From Flavobacterium beibuense (lineage in GTDB: Bacteria; Bacteroidota; Bacteroidia; Flavobacteriales; Flavobacteriaceae): a DNA stretch of 64,000 nt. Positions 16,605-25,040 of the stretch are shown in pieces. Within the stretch, counting starts at the first letter, position 1. Each line of letters opens with the position of its first letter. Where the stretch lies: assembly GCF_004151245.1 (NCBI RefSeq), contig NZ_JUIW01000001.1:248001-312000 (forward strand). The letters are read 5' to 3'. Under the pieces are notes generated by a model. That model did not search any database and was not told the DNA's origin. It worked only from the letters and a program-made list of their open reading frames with translations. The position numbers and the translations under genes are program-made.

Positions 16605-17177
16605 TTATTTCTTTTTACCGTTTCTAATAATATCGGCAAGTAATTTCTTAGCCCTAAGCAATTTAATCTTTACATTATTAAGAGGTTCGTTTAGCTGTTC
16701 TGCGATTTCCTGATAACTCAATTCCTGAAAGTAACGAAGCTGTATCACTTCCTGATAATGAGGTTTAAGCTGCTTTATACATTCTAAAAGGCTGGAAAGA
16801 TTCTGTTCCTTAATCAGCTCGTCTTCAGCAGAAGGGGAGCTGTCGGCAACATTGTAGGCCTGTTGGTTTTCCTCGTCGGTAATATCAATAAACAGCGACG
16901 ATTTCTTTTTCCGTAAAATGTCTATATGTACATTTTTGGCTATAGCAATAAGCCAGGTGCTGAAAGCATATTCCGGATTATAGGTTGAGATCCTGTCAAA
17001 GGCTTTGGCAAACGTTTCTATAACTATGTCTTCGGTATCGGTTTCGTTTTGGGTACGCTTCAGCATAAAGCCGTAAACTTCATTCCAAAAGAAGTCCAAT
17101 AAAAAAGTAAAGGCAATCTGGTCGCCCATTTTTGCCTTTTCTATATTGCCTTGTATTATTTGTGAGTTTATTTCCAA
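16605..17177 (-). CDS. ECF-type RNA polymerase sigma factor
   Basis: Sigma-70 family factor of 190 residues. Region 2 is seen in DTEDIVIETFAKAFDRISTY ... FSTWLIAIAKNVHIDILRKKK (about residues 42-92). Region 4 is seen in PHYQEVIQLRYFQELSYQEIAEQL (about 134-157) with a helix-turn-helix. The start is a TTG at 17177, overlapping the last ten bases of the upstream glycosyltransferase gene; no in-frame ATG exists before residue 17, and the N-terminus EINSQIIQGNIEKAK looks authentic. The overlap suggests translational coupling. No anti-sigma gene is adjacent, so the signal is unknown. Confidence 0.88.
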   Translation of the reverse strand: MEINSQIIQGNIEKAKMGDQIAFTFLLDFFWNEVYGFMLKRTQNETDTEDIVIETFAKAFDRISTYNPEYAFSTWLIAIAKNVHIDILRKKKSSLFIDITDEENQQAYNVADSSPSAEDELIKEQNLSSLLECIKQLKPHYQEVIQLRYFQELSYQEIAEQLNEPLNNVKIKLLRAKKLLADIIRNGKKK

Positions 17178-18274
17178 TGTACAGGTTTTGTAAACATGTT
17201 GCTTATATACACGTTAAGCTGAGTGAAGATAAGCATTATTTCTATAAAAGGAAACCAGTACATTACATCTTTTTCCTTAAGCTTGCCGGCGCTGTACCCT
17301 AAAGTTAACCATGCTATAAGATATCTGAAACCTATTACCGGAACCACATACAGCCAGTTATAGCCTGATATTAAAAGTGCAGCAGCAAAAAACGGGAAAA
17401 GAAGCTGGGCTATAAAAAACAGCCTGATGCGTAATTTGTCGCTTCCTTTAAAAATAGAGTGTAAGTATATCTGTCTCTTTTTTTGCGCAAACCATTGCCT
17501 GTATGTTTTTTTTGCCTCACAGTAGGTAAAACTTTCGGGAGTATAGCAAATTGTGGTGTTTTTTCCTGTAGCTGCCTGATTGATAAAAAGTGAGTCTTCA
17601 CCACTTCTTACATGCATGTGGCTCATATAACCGTTTACAGCAAAAAATTCGTCTTTTTTGTAAGCCATGTTGCGTCCTTCACCAAGATACGGGCTTCCCA
17701 TTTTTGCCCAAGCAAAGTATTGGGTAGTACGCAGCATCTCGTCAAAACGGATTATTTTATTTAAAAGAGAATTTTTCACTTTTTCATAAGCACCGTATCC
17801 TAATACAATGGTATCGTTTTGAGAAAATTGTGAACTCATTTGTGTTATCCAGTCTTTAGAAGTAGGGTAGCAGTCTGAATCGGTAAATAATAAATATTGT
17901 TTTTTAGCTGCTTTAATGCCCAGTGTAAGTGCAAACTTTTTGTTAGCCCAAAACGCTTCGTTATTTTCAACTTTTACGAGACGTATATGAGGATATTTTT
18001 GCTTAAATTCCTCTAAGATGTCCAGAGTTTCATCGCTGGATGCATCATCAATAAGTACAACCTCAAAGTCAGGATAATCCTGCTCTGCAATAAGAGGAAT
18101 ATATTTTTTTACGTTTTCTGCTTCGTTTTTAGCACATATAATAACCGAAACCGGAACTTTTTTAGGGGTTCCCGACTGTGCTTTTGCAAAGGCAAATCTT
18201 CCAAAAACAATTAGGTAATAAAATAGTTGTATGGCGGTAATACCAATAAAAATATAGAAGGTAATATTAAGCAT
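17168..18274 (-). CDS. Glycosyltransferase family 2 membrane protein
   Basis: Probable membrane-bound glycosyltransferase of 368 residues. One N-terminal membrane segment (ITFYIFIGITAIQLFYYLIVF). A GT-A catalytic domain: VSVIICAKNEAENV (about residues 42-55), VVLIDDASSDET, the metal-binding DSD in LLFTDSDCYPTS, and an RSGEDSLF / QKKRQ-type motif (about 222-270). Several C-terminal hydrophobic segments follow (LFFIAQLLFPFFAAALLISGY, WYVVPVIGF-like, YWFPFIEIMLIFTQLNVYISN). Its end overlaps the start of the sigma factor gene by ten bases. Acceptor and product are unknown; envelope polysaccharide is a reasonable guess. Confidence 0.88.
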   Translation of the reverse strand: MLNITFYIFIGITAIQLFYYLIVFGRFAFAKAQSGTPKKVPVSVIICAKNEAENVKKYIPLIAEQDYPDFEVVLIDDASSDETLDILEEFKQKYPHIRLVKVENNEAFWANKKFALTLGIKAAKKQYLLFTDSDCYPTSKDWITQMSSQFSQNDTIVLGYGAYEKVKNSLLNKIIRFDEMLRTTQYFAWAKMGSPYLGEGRNMAYKKDEFFAVNGYMSHMHVRSGEDSLFINQAATGKNTTICYTPESFTYCEAKKTYRQWFAQKKRQIYLHSIFKGSDKLRIRLFFIAQLLFPFFAAALLISGYNWLYVVPVIGFRYLIAWLTLGYSAGKLKEKDVMYWFPFIEIMLIFTQLNVYISNMFTKPVHWK

Positions 18275-18346
18275 GCAGGTATTTTTTGTTTGGCGATTTT
18301 ACAGCAAAATTAGAAAAAAGATTGAGTTTGTTAAGGCTAAAAACAA

Positions 18347-19360
18347 TTAAATAACATTAACCTCTGCTTCAATCCTGATTCCGAAATTAGTATAAACGGT
18401 TTCCTGTATTTTTTTAGCAAGCTGTAGTAATTCCTGTCCGGTTGCGTTGCCGTAGTTTACCAGTACCAGAGCCTGTTTTGCGTGCACACCTGCATCTCCA
18501 AAACGTTTGCCCTTAAAGCCCGACTGCTCTATAAGCCATCCTGCAGGAACTTTTACTTCAGTTTCCGAAACTACATAATGAGGCATTTGCGGGTGCTGGG
18601 CATGTGCTTTTTCAAAAAGTTCTTTGCTTACAATAGGATTCTTAAAAAAGCTTCCGCTGTTGCCCAGCTCTTTTGGGTCGGGTAATTTGCTTTGGCGTAT
18701 TGCTATAACGGCATTGCTTACATCCTTTATGGTAGGTTCAGCAATATTGTTTTGGGCAAGCATCGCCAGAATATCACCATAGGCGGTGTTTATTTTATGG
18801 TTGTTTTTGGTTAGCCTGAATGTAACCGAAACAATAACATATTTGTTTTTGAGATTGTTTTTAAAAACACTTTCCCTGTATGCAAATTCACATTCCTCTT
18901 TTGTAAATGTCTTTATCTCCTGTGTTTCAATATCCATAGCTTCGCAGGAAACAAAAGTGTCTTTTATTTCGGTACCATAGGCACCAATATTTTGTATTGG
19001 GGTTGTACCTACATTGCCGGGTATTAATGAAAGGTTTTCAAGTCCGCCATAGTTTTGAGAAATACTGTAAACAACAAACTCATGCCAGTTTTCTCCTGCC
19101 ATTGCTTTTAGGTGAACATGGTTGTCGTCTTCAAAGACCAGTTCTTTGCCTTTTATGTCTACATGTATAACCAGGGCATGGATGTCCTGAGTAAGTAACA
19201 TATTGCTGCCGCCGCCCAGTATAAACTTTTGCTTATTGCTGTTTTCTTTAAGGGTTTGAGAAAGCTCTGAAACGGAGTGTACGGCTACAAACTCGTCTGC
19301 ATGGGCATTAATGCCAAAAGTATTATAGTTTTTTAGCGGATAGTGTAAAGCAATTTCCAT
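18347..19360 (-). CDS. murB: UDP-N-acetylenolpyruvoylglucosamine reductase MurB
   Basis: FAD enzyme making UDP-MurNAc for peptidoglycan. 337 residues, the type I (E. coli-like) length. Motifs: NYNTFGINAHA (about residues 11-21), FAD-binding ILGGGSNML (about 47-55), IPGNVGTTPIQNIGAYGTE (about 111-129), CEFAYRESVFKN, the catalytic serine in LGNSGSFFKNP (about 233-243), and GWLIEQSGFKGKRFGDAGVH near the C-terminus, ending EAEVNVI. Followed on the minus strand by the glycosyltransferase gene 72 bases on. Confidence 0.96.
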   Translation of the reverse strand: MEIALHYPLKNYNTFGINAHADEFVAVHSVSELSQTLKENSNKQKFILGGGSNMLLTQDIHALVIHVDIKGKELVFEDDNHVHLKAMAGENWHEFVVYSISQNYGGLENLSLIPGNVGTTPIQNIGAYGTEIKDTFVSCEAMDIETQEIKTFTKEECEFAYRESVFKNNLKNKYVIVSVTFRLTKNNHKINTAYGDILAMLAQNNIAEPTIKDVSNAVIAIRQSKLPDPKELGNSGSFFKNPIVSKELFEKAHAQHPQMPHYVVSETEVKVPAGWLIEQSGFKGKRFGDAGVHAKQALVLVNYGNATGQELLQLAKKIQETVYTNFGIRIEAEVNVI

Positions 19361-19401
19361 AGTATGGTTTACGTTTAGTGCGGCAAAAGTACATATTTAA
19401 A

Positions 19402-20070
19402 CTACTCTTCGGTAGTCATGGCGCGGTTTATATATTCTATAAGCGGTTGCATTACCAATAATTTTTTTGCCGTTTCTTTTATAAAGTTTTTGTCGGCTAA
19501 ATCTTTATCGCTTAGCTTATGTGTAACCGTGAAGCTTTTAAGTTTTAAAAAGTCTATGGCTGGATGATCTTTGTCATAATCCTTTGGCGCCGTTTTAAGG
19601 CTTTGCTCCCTGTCAAAATCGCCATACAGTTTTTTAAAATTTTTATTCTCCAGTATTTCTTCAAGGTCTTCATAAAAACCGGCTATTTCACGGCGCATTT
19701 TTTTAAGTGAAACAGGATCAGGCATGTGCAGGCCTCCGGCAATAAAGCTGGCGCCTTTTTCTATATGCAGGTAATAGCCACCCATGTTGAAATCTTTATT
19801 TCCTGCCGATAGCCATATTCCCATATTAGTTTTATAAGGGGATTTGTCTTTAGAAAAACGGATATCACGATTAATCCTGAAAGTACAATTTTTTGCTTCA
19901 AGATGCTTTAGCGAAGTATCTGTTGCACTTACTTCTTTTATAAGTTCTTCGGCAACATTTTTATAGTCTTCTTTATAAGTTTTATATCTTTTTTGATTTG
20001 CCTGAAACCACTCACGGTTATTATTGTTTTTAAGGTCTTCTAAAAACGGAAGTATAGATGATGGCAGCAT
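19402..20070 (-). CDS. DUF2461 (TIGR02453) family protein
   Basis: 222-residue soluble protein. The N-terminus (FLEDLKNNNNREWFQANQKRY, about residues 9-29) and the central FRINRDIRFSKDKSPYKTN (about 63-81) with GGYYLHIEKGASFIAGG are the hallmarks of the DUF2461 family. The biochemical role of this family is not established. It lies 11 bases downstream of recF and is probably cotranscribed with it. No signal peptide or membrane segment. Confidence 0.9.
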   Translation of the reverse strand: MLPSSILPFLEDLKNNNNREWFQANQKRYKTYKEDYKNVAEELIKEVSATDTSLKHLEAKNCTFRINRDIRFSKDKSPYKTNMGIWLSAGNKDFNMGGYYLHIEKGASFIAGGLHMPDPVSLKKMRREIAGFYEDLEEILENKNFKKLYGDFDREQSLKTAPKDYDKDHPAIDFLKLKSFTVTHKLSDKDLADKNFIKETAKKLLVMQPLIEYINRAMTTEE

Positions 20071-20081
20071 AGTTTGGTTTT

Positions 20082-21161
20082 TTATAAGTTAAAGATACGA
20101 TAACTCTGGTGGGTAGACTTCACAATGGTTTCGGTACGTTCAGGGTGTGTATCAGAAATAAATATCTGTCCAAATACCTTATCGTTAACCATTTCCACAA
20201 TTTTAGATACCCTAGTCTCGTCCAGCTTATCAAAAATATCATCAAAAAGTAAGATGGGCAATACCCCGCTTTGTTTTTTTATAAAGTCAAACTGGGCAAG
20301 CTTTAAAGCTATTAAAAAAGATTTTTGCTGTCCCTGCGAACCAAATTTTTTGATAGGGTGGTTTTCTATTTCAAACGAAAGGTCGTCTTTATGTATACCT
20401 ACACTTGTATATTGTAGTACCTTATCACGCTGTAGGTTTTCTTCCAGTAATTCATTAAGAGGTTTTTCTTCCAGCTGGCTCTGGTATACCAGTGTTACAT
20501 CTTCTGCTGAGTTGGTTATGGCATGATGATGTGAATTAAATATAGGAATGAAATCGGCAAGGAATTGCTTGCGCTTTTCAAAAATAATATGCCCTAGAGT
20601 GGTTAGCTGCTCGTTATATATGCCTAGTGTTTCCTTGTCAAAAGTACGGTTAATGGCAAAATATTTAAGCAGGGCATTACGTTGTGCAACTATTTTTTGA
20701 TAGCTGATGAGCTCCTGTAAATAAGCCGGGTCCAGTTGTGAGATAACACTATCTATAAATTTGCGTCTGGTTTCACTGCCTTCCATAATAAGGTCGTTAT
20801 CAGAAGGGGAGATGATAACCAATGGTATAAAGCCGATGTGTTCAGAGAACTTGTCGTATGCTTTACTGTTTCTTTTTAAAACTTTTTTCTGTCCTTTTTT
20901 AAGGCTGCATACAATTTGCTCAGTACGCTCATTTTTTTCAAAAGTCCCGTCTATAACAAAAAATTCTTCTCCGTGCTTTATGTTTTGTATGGCTAGCGGA
21001 TTAAAATAGCTTTTACCGTAAGAAAGATGGTATATGGCATCAAGTACATTTGTTTTACCAATGCCGTTTTTTCCCACAAAACAGTTTATCTTTGAGTCGA
21101 ACTCAAAATTAGCTTCAGATATATTCTTGTAATTTAGGAGGGATAAATTTTTTAGGTACAT
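20082..21161 (-). CDS. recF: DNA replication and repair protein RecF
   Basis: SMC-like ATPase that helps load RecA at gaps in DNA. 359 residues. Walker A in [25 protein letters not shown] (about residues 29-53), the signature-like [18 protein letters not shown] (about 270-287), and Walker B with a D-loop in [14 protein letters not shown] (about 302-315). ATG at 21161 is preferred over an in-frame TTG two codons upstream. The gene stands away from dnaA/dnaN, as is usual in Bacteroidota. The divergent gene on the plus strand starts 146 bases away. Confidence 0.95.
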   Translation of the reverse strand: MYLKNLSLLNYKNISEANFEFDSKINCFVGKNGIGKTNVLDAIYHLSYGKSYFNPLAIQNIKHGEEFFVIDGTFEKNERTEQIVCSLKKGQKKVLKRNSKAYDKFSEHIGFIPLVIISPSDNDLIMEGSETRRKFIDSVISQLDPAYLQELISYQKIVAQRNALLKYFAINRTFDKETLGIYNEQLTTLGHIIFEKRKQFLADFIPIFNSHHHAITNSAEDVTLVYQSQLEEKPLNELLEENLQRDKVLQYTSVGIHKDDLSFEIENHPIKKFGSQGQQKSFLIALKLAQFDFIKKQSGVLPILLFDDIFDKLDETRVSKIVEMVNDKVFGQIFISDTHPERTETIVKSTHQSYRIFNL

Positions 21162-21277
21162 TTGCAACTGTGTTCTTGATAGTGAGAACCTTGAATAATA
21201 ATCGCACTTTTATAAAAGAGCCTGCAAATTATTGAAAAATATCGACAAAAAGGTCTTTTAATATTCAATAAAAATTT

Positions 21278-21285
21278 TATTTTTG
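21278..21285 (+). promoter_or_regulatory. Promoter -7 element for the TPR gene and ribH
   Basis: TATTTTTG fits TAnnTTTG exactly and lies 21 bases before ATG 21307. No clear TTTG -33 box is seen at the usual distance. Confidence 0.45.
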
Positions 21286-21306
21286 CGGCTCACTAAATTA
21301 AAATAG

Positions 21307-22083
21307 ATGGCAACATATAACAAAAGAGGGTACAAAGCTCCGAAACCGGAAGAGGTTAAAGATGTAGTAGAACCGCAGGAAACTTTTGATGGTCAGAGTA
21401 CAACTGAAGAAGTATTTAATACACTTGACGAAACCGCTTCTAAAACAGAAGAATGGGTAGCCAGAAACCAGAAGCCTATTCTTGTAGGTTTACTAGTGGT
21501 TGCTCTAGGATTAGTAGGGTATATGTTATATGACCGCGTTTTAGTTGAGCCTAAAGAAACTGATGCCGTTAACGATATGTTCCAGGCTGAGCAATATTTT
21601 ATTCAGGCTACAAATTCAACAACAGCAAAAGACTCTTTATTTAATCTTGCCCTAAACGGTGGTGAAGGTAAAATGGGACTTTTATCTGTTATTGATACGT
21701 ACTCTGGTACTGATGCAGCTAATATTGCCGATTATATGGCAGGTATGGCTTACCTTAACACAGGTAAATACAAAGAGGCTATTGAGCATCTTGATAACTA
21801 TAAAGGAAAAGAACTTACAACTGGTATATTAGCAAAAGGTGCTATTGGTGATGCTTTTGTACAATTAGGCCAAAATGAGCAGGCTCTTGAGTACTACAGC
21901 AAAGCTGTGGCTATGGGAGATGATGCACTTGCAACTCCTCGTTTCCTTTTCAAAGCAGGACAAGTTTCTGTACAGATGAATAAAAAAGCTGAAGCTAACA
22001 AATACTTTACTCAAATTAAAGATAAGTATGAGTCGGCCCCTGAAGCTAACAATATCGAGGCTTATATTGCAATGACAGAATAA
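21307..22083 (+). CDS. Membrane-anchored tetratricopeptide repeat protein (YfgM-like layout)
   Basis: 258 residues. An acidic N-terminal cytoplasmic part is followed by one membrane helix (PILVGLLVVALGLVGYMLYD, about residues 58-77). A periplasmic part holds TPR-like helical repeats: YMAGMAYLNTGKYKEAIEHL, AIGDAFVQLGQNEQALEYY and ATPRFLFKAGQVSVQMNKKAEA. This layout recalls YfgM/Tol-type TPR proteins, but no partner is visible to support a specific role. ribH follows three bases after its stop, so the two form an operon. The ATG start fits the TATTTTTG promoter box. Confidence 0.85.
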   Translation: MATYNKRGYKAPKPEEVKDVVEPQETFDGQSTTEEVFNTLDETASKTEEWVARNQKPILVGLLVVALGLVGYMLYDRVLVEPKETDAVNDMFQAEQYFIQATNSTTAKDSLFNLALNGGEGKMGLLSVIDTYSGTDAANIADYMAGMAYLNTGKYKEAIEHLDNYKGKELTTGILAKGAIGDAFVQLGQNEQALEYYSKAVAMGDDALATPRFLFKAGQVSVQMNKKAEANKYFTQIKDKYESAPEANNIEAYIAMTE

Positions 22084-22086
22084 GGA

Positions 22087-22578
22087 ATGGCAACGGCTAA
22101 TAAAAACTTATCACAATATGATAAAAACACAATCCCAAATGCGAAAAATTTTCGATTTGGGATTGTTGTTTCTGAATGGAATGAATCCATAACAGAAAAT
22201 CTTTGCAAAGGTGCTATTGATGCATTGCTTGAAAATGGCGTAAGTGAAGAGAATATAGTTAAGTGGGATGTTCCCGGAAGTTTTGAGCTTATTTATGGTT
22301 CTAAAAGAATGATAGATACTCAAAACGTAGATGCTGTTATTGCCATAGGCAGCGTTATACAGGGAGAAACTAAGCATTTTGATTTTGTATGTGAGGCAGT
22401 ATCCCAGGGAATAAAAGATCTTAACGTTCAAACTGATATTCCTGTCGTATTTTGTGTACTTACCGATAATACACTGCAACAGGCTATAGACCGCAGCGGA
22501 GGTAAACACGGAAATAAAGGTACAGAAGCAGGGATAGTAGCTATTAAAATGGCGTATTTAAGATCTGTTACCAGCTAA
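22087..22578 (+). CDS. ribH: 6,7-dimethyl-8-ribityllumazine synthase (riboflavin synthase beta chain)
   Basis: Condenses 5-amino-6-ribitylaminouracil with 3,4-dihydroxy-2-butanone 4-phosphate in riboflavin synthesis. 163 residues, normal length. Motifs: VSEWNESITENLCKGA (about residues 27-42), VPGSFELIYGSKRM, AIGSVIQGETKHFDFVCEAVSQG (about 84-106) with the substrate-binding GETKHF, and DNTLQQAIDRSGGKHGNKG. No FMN riboswitch is seen upstream. ribD is 40 kb away in this window, so the riboflavin genes are scattered. Confidence 0.96.
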   Translation: MATANKNLSQYDKNTIPNAKNFRFGIVVSEWNESITENLCKGAIDALLENGVSEENIVKWDVPGSFELIYGSKRMIDTQNVDAVIAIGSVIQGETKHFDFVCEAVSQGIKDLNVQTDIPVVFCVLTDNTLQQAIDRSGGKHGNKGTEAGIVAIKMAYLRSVTS

Positions 22579-22656
22579 AAAATTTACTACATTTATATTA
22601 CTTAAATTTTAATCAAATTTTAAATAAATATTTATTTTTTGAAACTAAAAAAGTAA

Positions 22657-22745
22657 TATCTTCGTATAACAATAAAAAGCCGGATAAATTAAGGTAAGGT
22701 GTGGTTTACCGGCTTCCCTCCTGTCTTCGGGCAGGAGGGTTTTTC
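22657..22745 (+). ncRNA. Candidate small structured RNA or 3'UTR with two hairpins
   Basis: About 80 bases after ribH a TATCTTCG box (22657-22664) is followed by two stable stems. Stem 1 pairs AAGCCGG(a)TAAA at 22677-22688 with TTTACCGGCTT at 22705-22715 around a GGTAAGGTGTGG loop. Stem 2 is an intrinsic terminator, CCCTCCTG (22716-22723) with CAGGAGGG (22732-22739), then TTTTT. It may be an independent transcript of about 75 nt or simply the ribH 3' end. There is no open reading frame of note. Confidence 0.4.
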
Positions 22746-22849
22746 ATTTTTAAGAGTAGGGTTATTGTTTTTATAATGAACTCTTTAGGTATTTTCTCGC
22801 TCTTGCAGGTAAGCATTTTTATTGTACTTTCATTATACTGTTTAATGAA

Positions 22850-23374
22850 ATGTCAATCAATAAAAACGGGCTTATGTTTACCTTTTCTAATAGTATTAGT
22901 GTTTTTACATTGTTAGTCACGGCTTTAATGGCCGGATTGTTCTATTCTTATTCCTTTTCTGTAAATCCAGGACTGGCTCCTTTGGATGATAAAAGTTATC
23001 TTTTAGCTATGCAATCCATAAACAGGGCAATCTTAAATCCCATATTCTTTATCTGCTTTTTTGGCTCGGTGGCACTGCTTCCGCTAAATGCTTATTTAGG
23101 CTATGAGGGAAATATTACTTTAAAATTTTCTTTTTTGGCTCTTGCTGCAGCTTTTTATATAATCGGGCTGTTTGGTATAACTATTTTATATAATGTGCCT
23201 TTAAACGAAAGTCTGGGGGCTTTTAAAATTGAAGGGAGCAGTGCTGAACAACTTTCCGATATGCGCAAGGCATTTGAAGGACCATGGAACCGCTGGCACA
23301 GTATCCGTACAGGTGCTGTAATAATCTCTTTTATATTGTTAGCAATAGGTAGTGTATTGCCCAAGTCAACTTAA
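22850..23374 (+). CDS. DUF1772 family membrane protein
   Basis: 174 residues with four hydrophobic segments: VFTLLVTALMAGLFYSYSFS, PIFFICFFGSVALLPLNAYLG, FSFLALAAAFYIIGLFGITIL and TGAVIISFILLAIGSVL. The conserved loop VNPGLAPLDDKSYLLAMQSINRAI and the MRKAFEGPWNRWHSIRT stretch are typical of DUF1772, a family that includes anthrone oxygenase-like proteins. The reaction here is unknown. ATG at 22850 gives a short cytoplasmic start. The MerR regulator follows 88 bases downstream with its own promoter. Confidence 0.82.
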   Translation: MSINKNGLMFTFSNSISVFTLLVTALMAGLFYSYSFSVNPGLAPLDDKSYLLAMQSINRAILNPIFFICFFGSVALLPLNAYLGYEGNITLKFSFLALAAAFYIIGLFGITILYNVPLNESLGAFKIEGSSAEQLSDMRKAFEGPWNRWHSIRTGAVIISFILLAIGSVLPKST

Positions 23375-23410
23375 AATGATAAGTGAATTTATAGTTTTTA
23401 AATAAAATGC

Positions 23411-23443
23411 TTGACTCTTACCTTACGTCATACCCTAGTTTTG
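23411..23443 (+). promoter_or_regulatory. merR promoter with unusually long spacer
   Basis: TTG (23411-23413) and a perfect TAGTTTTG -7 box (23436-23443) are separated by 22 bases, longer than the usual 19-21 for this phylum. The spacer and flank hold TGAC ... GTCA arms (23412-23415, 23427-23430). A stretched spacer with an internal dyad is the hallmark of MerR-controlled promoters, so this is probably autoregulated. Confidence 0.5.
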
Positions 23444-23462
23444 CAGCATAAAATTTAAGCAA

Positions 23463-24233
23463 ATGGAAAAAAAGTATACAGTAAAACAGCTGGCAGAGAT
23501 TGCGGGAGTGAGTGTCAGGACCCTGCATTTATACGATAGTATGGGACTTTTATCTCCTTTGGTAAGATCGGAAGCTAATTACAGGCTATATGGTACAAAA
23601 GAACTGTTGAGGCTGCAACAGATACTTTTTTACAGAGAGCTTGACATTCCTTTAAAGGAGATAGCACTATTACTGGATGATCCTGATTTTGATGAGTTAC
23701 AATCGTTAAAGGCACATAGAGAAATGCTTATTTCAAAAAAGGAAAGATTGCTAATCTTATTAGAAACTATCGACAAAACTATTGATTCACTTAAAAACAA
23801 AACGATGTTAAAACCCGAAGAATTGTATGAAGGACTGTCGCCGGAAAAAGCGGCGGCCTATAAAAAAGAAGCTGTAAAAAAGTATGGCGAAGAAGTGGTA
23901 GATAAAGCCCAAAGCCATTTGCAGAATTTAAAGAAGAATGAACTTCAAAAACTGGTAGAGGAACAAAAGGAACTAGCGGTACAACTTTATCAATATAAAA
24001 ATCAAAGCCCCATGAGTAATACCGTGCAGCTTCTTATCAGGAGGCATTATGAGAATACACGAAAGCTTTGGGGAACCAGTCAGGCCAAAGACACTCAGGC
24101 AGAAGCTTACAAAGGATTAGGGCTTCTGTATTTAAATGATGAGAGGTTTACCTTGGTAAACAATGTTTATGATGAAGAGTTTGCCCGCTTTTTGAGCCAG
24201 GCAATGGAGTATTTTTCAGATAATAATCTATAA
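23463..24233 (+). CDS. MerR family regulator with TipAS-like sensor domain
   Basis: 256 residues. N-terminal MerR winged helix (YTVKQLAEIAGVSVRTLHLYDSMGLL ... RLYGTKELLRLQQILFYREL, residues about 5-62). A long coiled-coil dimerisation helix spans about 75-115. A C-terminal helical TipAS-like domain (LSPEKAAAYKKEAVKKYGEEVVDKA ... NDERFTLVNNVYDEEFARFLSQAM) follows; in the TipA group this domain binds structurally varied antibiotics or other small ligands. Its own promoter has the long spacer typical of MerR targets. No obvious target gene other than itself; the DUF1772 gene lies just upstream. Confidence 0.9.
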   Translation: MEKKYTVKQLAEIAGVSVRTLHLYDSMGLLSPLVRSEANYRLYGTKELLRLQQILFYRELDIPLKEIALLLDDPDFDELQSLKAHREMLISKKERLLILLETIDKTIDSLKNKTMLKPEELYEGLSPEKAAAYKKEAVKKYGEEVVDKAQSHLQNLKKNELQKLVEEQKELAVQLYQYKNQSPMSNTVQLLIRRHYENTRKLWGTSQAKDTQAEAYKGLGLLYLNDERFTLVNNVYDEEFARFLSQAMEYFSDNNL

Positions 24234-24262
24234 AAAAAGAGCCCCTATATAGGGGCTCTTTT
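24232..24262. terminator. Bidirectional terminator between merR and a lipoprotein gene
   Basis: AAAAGAGCCCCT / AGGGGCTCTTTT stem with an ATAT loop; it starts at the merR stop and has A and T tracts on both sides. Confidence 0.88.
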
Positions 24263-24263
24263 T

Positions 24264-24923
24264 TTATTTTGTTTCCGCAGGTTTTATTATCCCGTCTTTT
24301 TCAAGTTGCTTAAGCAGTGTTTCAGTATATCCCTTTACAAAGTTGTCTATATCATAAGGGTTGTAAGTTTCTGATTGTGCAGACCAGATTAGTTCTTCTG
24401 ACGCAGTATCGTAAAGATTACTTTCAATATAATAGGTTCTGTCTGTTGTGTAGTAGCCTGGGTCATACATCATTGGATATACGTTTGAGTAGTATCCGTA
24501 AAAACTGCCATAATAACCATATCCCATGCCCATAGGGTAATAAGATGTGGTTCCGGGGACATATCTTGTTGAAGTTTCTTTATCTTTCATTGTAACCGTA
24601 AAAATTACATCGGCATTTGTAGCCTTAATTACTTTAAGTAATTCTTCTCTGGAAGGCATATCGTCTTTAGTAAATGTTCTGGTAAATACATTATGGCTTT
24701 TATAGCTCTCAACCCCTCTTTGACTGGCCTGAAATGCCAGTTCATTTTCCAGTGTTGTTTTGGCCTCCATGTTGCCTGTAAGTGCTGCTATAAAGATGCT
24801 TTTAATTTTTTCGCTTTTAATTTTTTCCTGATTGGCCCATGAACCGGTAATTTTTGTGTTTGAAGAAGAACAGGAAATTACAAGGGCTGAAAACAGTAAC
24901 AGAAGTAAGTAACCTTTTTTCAT
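24264..24923 (-). CDS. Hypothetical lipoprotein, paralogue of the next gene
   Basis: 219 residues with a lipoprotein signal (MKKGYLLLLLFSALVISC; lipobox cysteine about residue 18). The mature part opens with a GSWANQEKI motif and has KSHNVFTRTFTKDDMPSREEL in the middle. A Tyr/Gly-rich loop (YYPMGMGYGYYGSFYGYY region) precedes a conserved SNLYDTASEELIWSAQSETYNPYDI end. The gene at 25021-25701 has the same framework. Neither matches a family I can name with confidence; some DUF4136-like lipoproteins look similar. Probably faces the periplasm. Confidence 0.78.
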   Translation of the reverse strand: MKKGYLLLLLFSALVISCSSSNTKITGSWANQEKIKSEKIKSIFIAALTGNMEAKTTLENELAFQASQRGVESYKSHNVFTRTFTKDDMPSREELLKVIKATNADVIFTVTMKDKETSTRYVPGTTSYYPMGMGYGYYGSFYGYYSNVYPMMYDPGYYTTDRTYYIESNLYDTASEELIWSAQSETYNPYDIDNFVKGYTETLLKQLEKDGIIKPAETK

Positions 24924-25007
24924 AATCTATTGGTTTAGTGTTGTTTCCTTTAAAGATAAGATTTGTTTTCTTAAAATTTTCCCAATGAAAGTCTTTTTCC
25001 TCGTAAT

Positions 25008-25040
25008 AAAAAAGACAGAATTATAATTCTGCCTTTTTTA
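25008..25040 (-). terminator. Terminator overlapping the 3' end of the second lipoprotein gene
   Basis: CAGAAT / ATTCTG inner stem extended by further pairs with one mismatch; the A run before it becomes a U tract on the minus strand. The stem overlaps the stop codon region of the gene at 25021-25701. Confidence 0.7.

Noticed and set aside
22579..22656. FMN riboswitch near ribH
   Set aside because: No RFN element sequence is visible either before or after ribH.
22701..22916. Plus-strand open frame of 71 codons across the terminator after ribH
   Set aside because: It starts at a GTG inside a terminator hairpin, overlaps the DUF1772 gene in another frame and has no family features.
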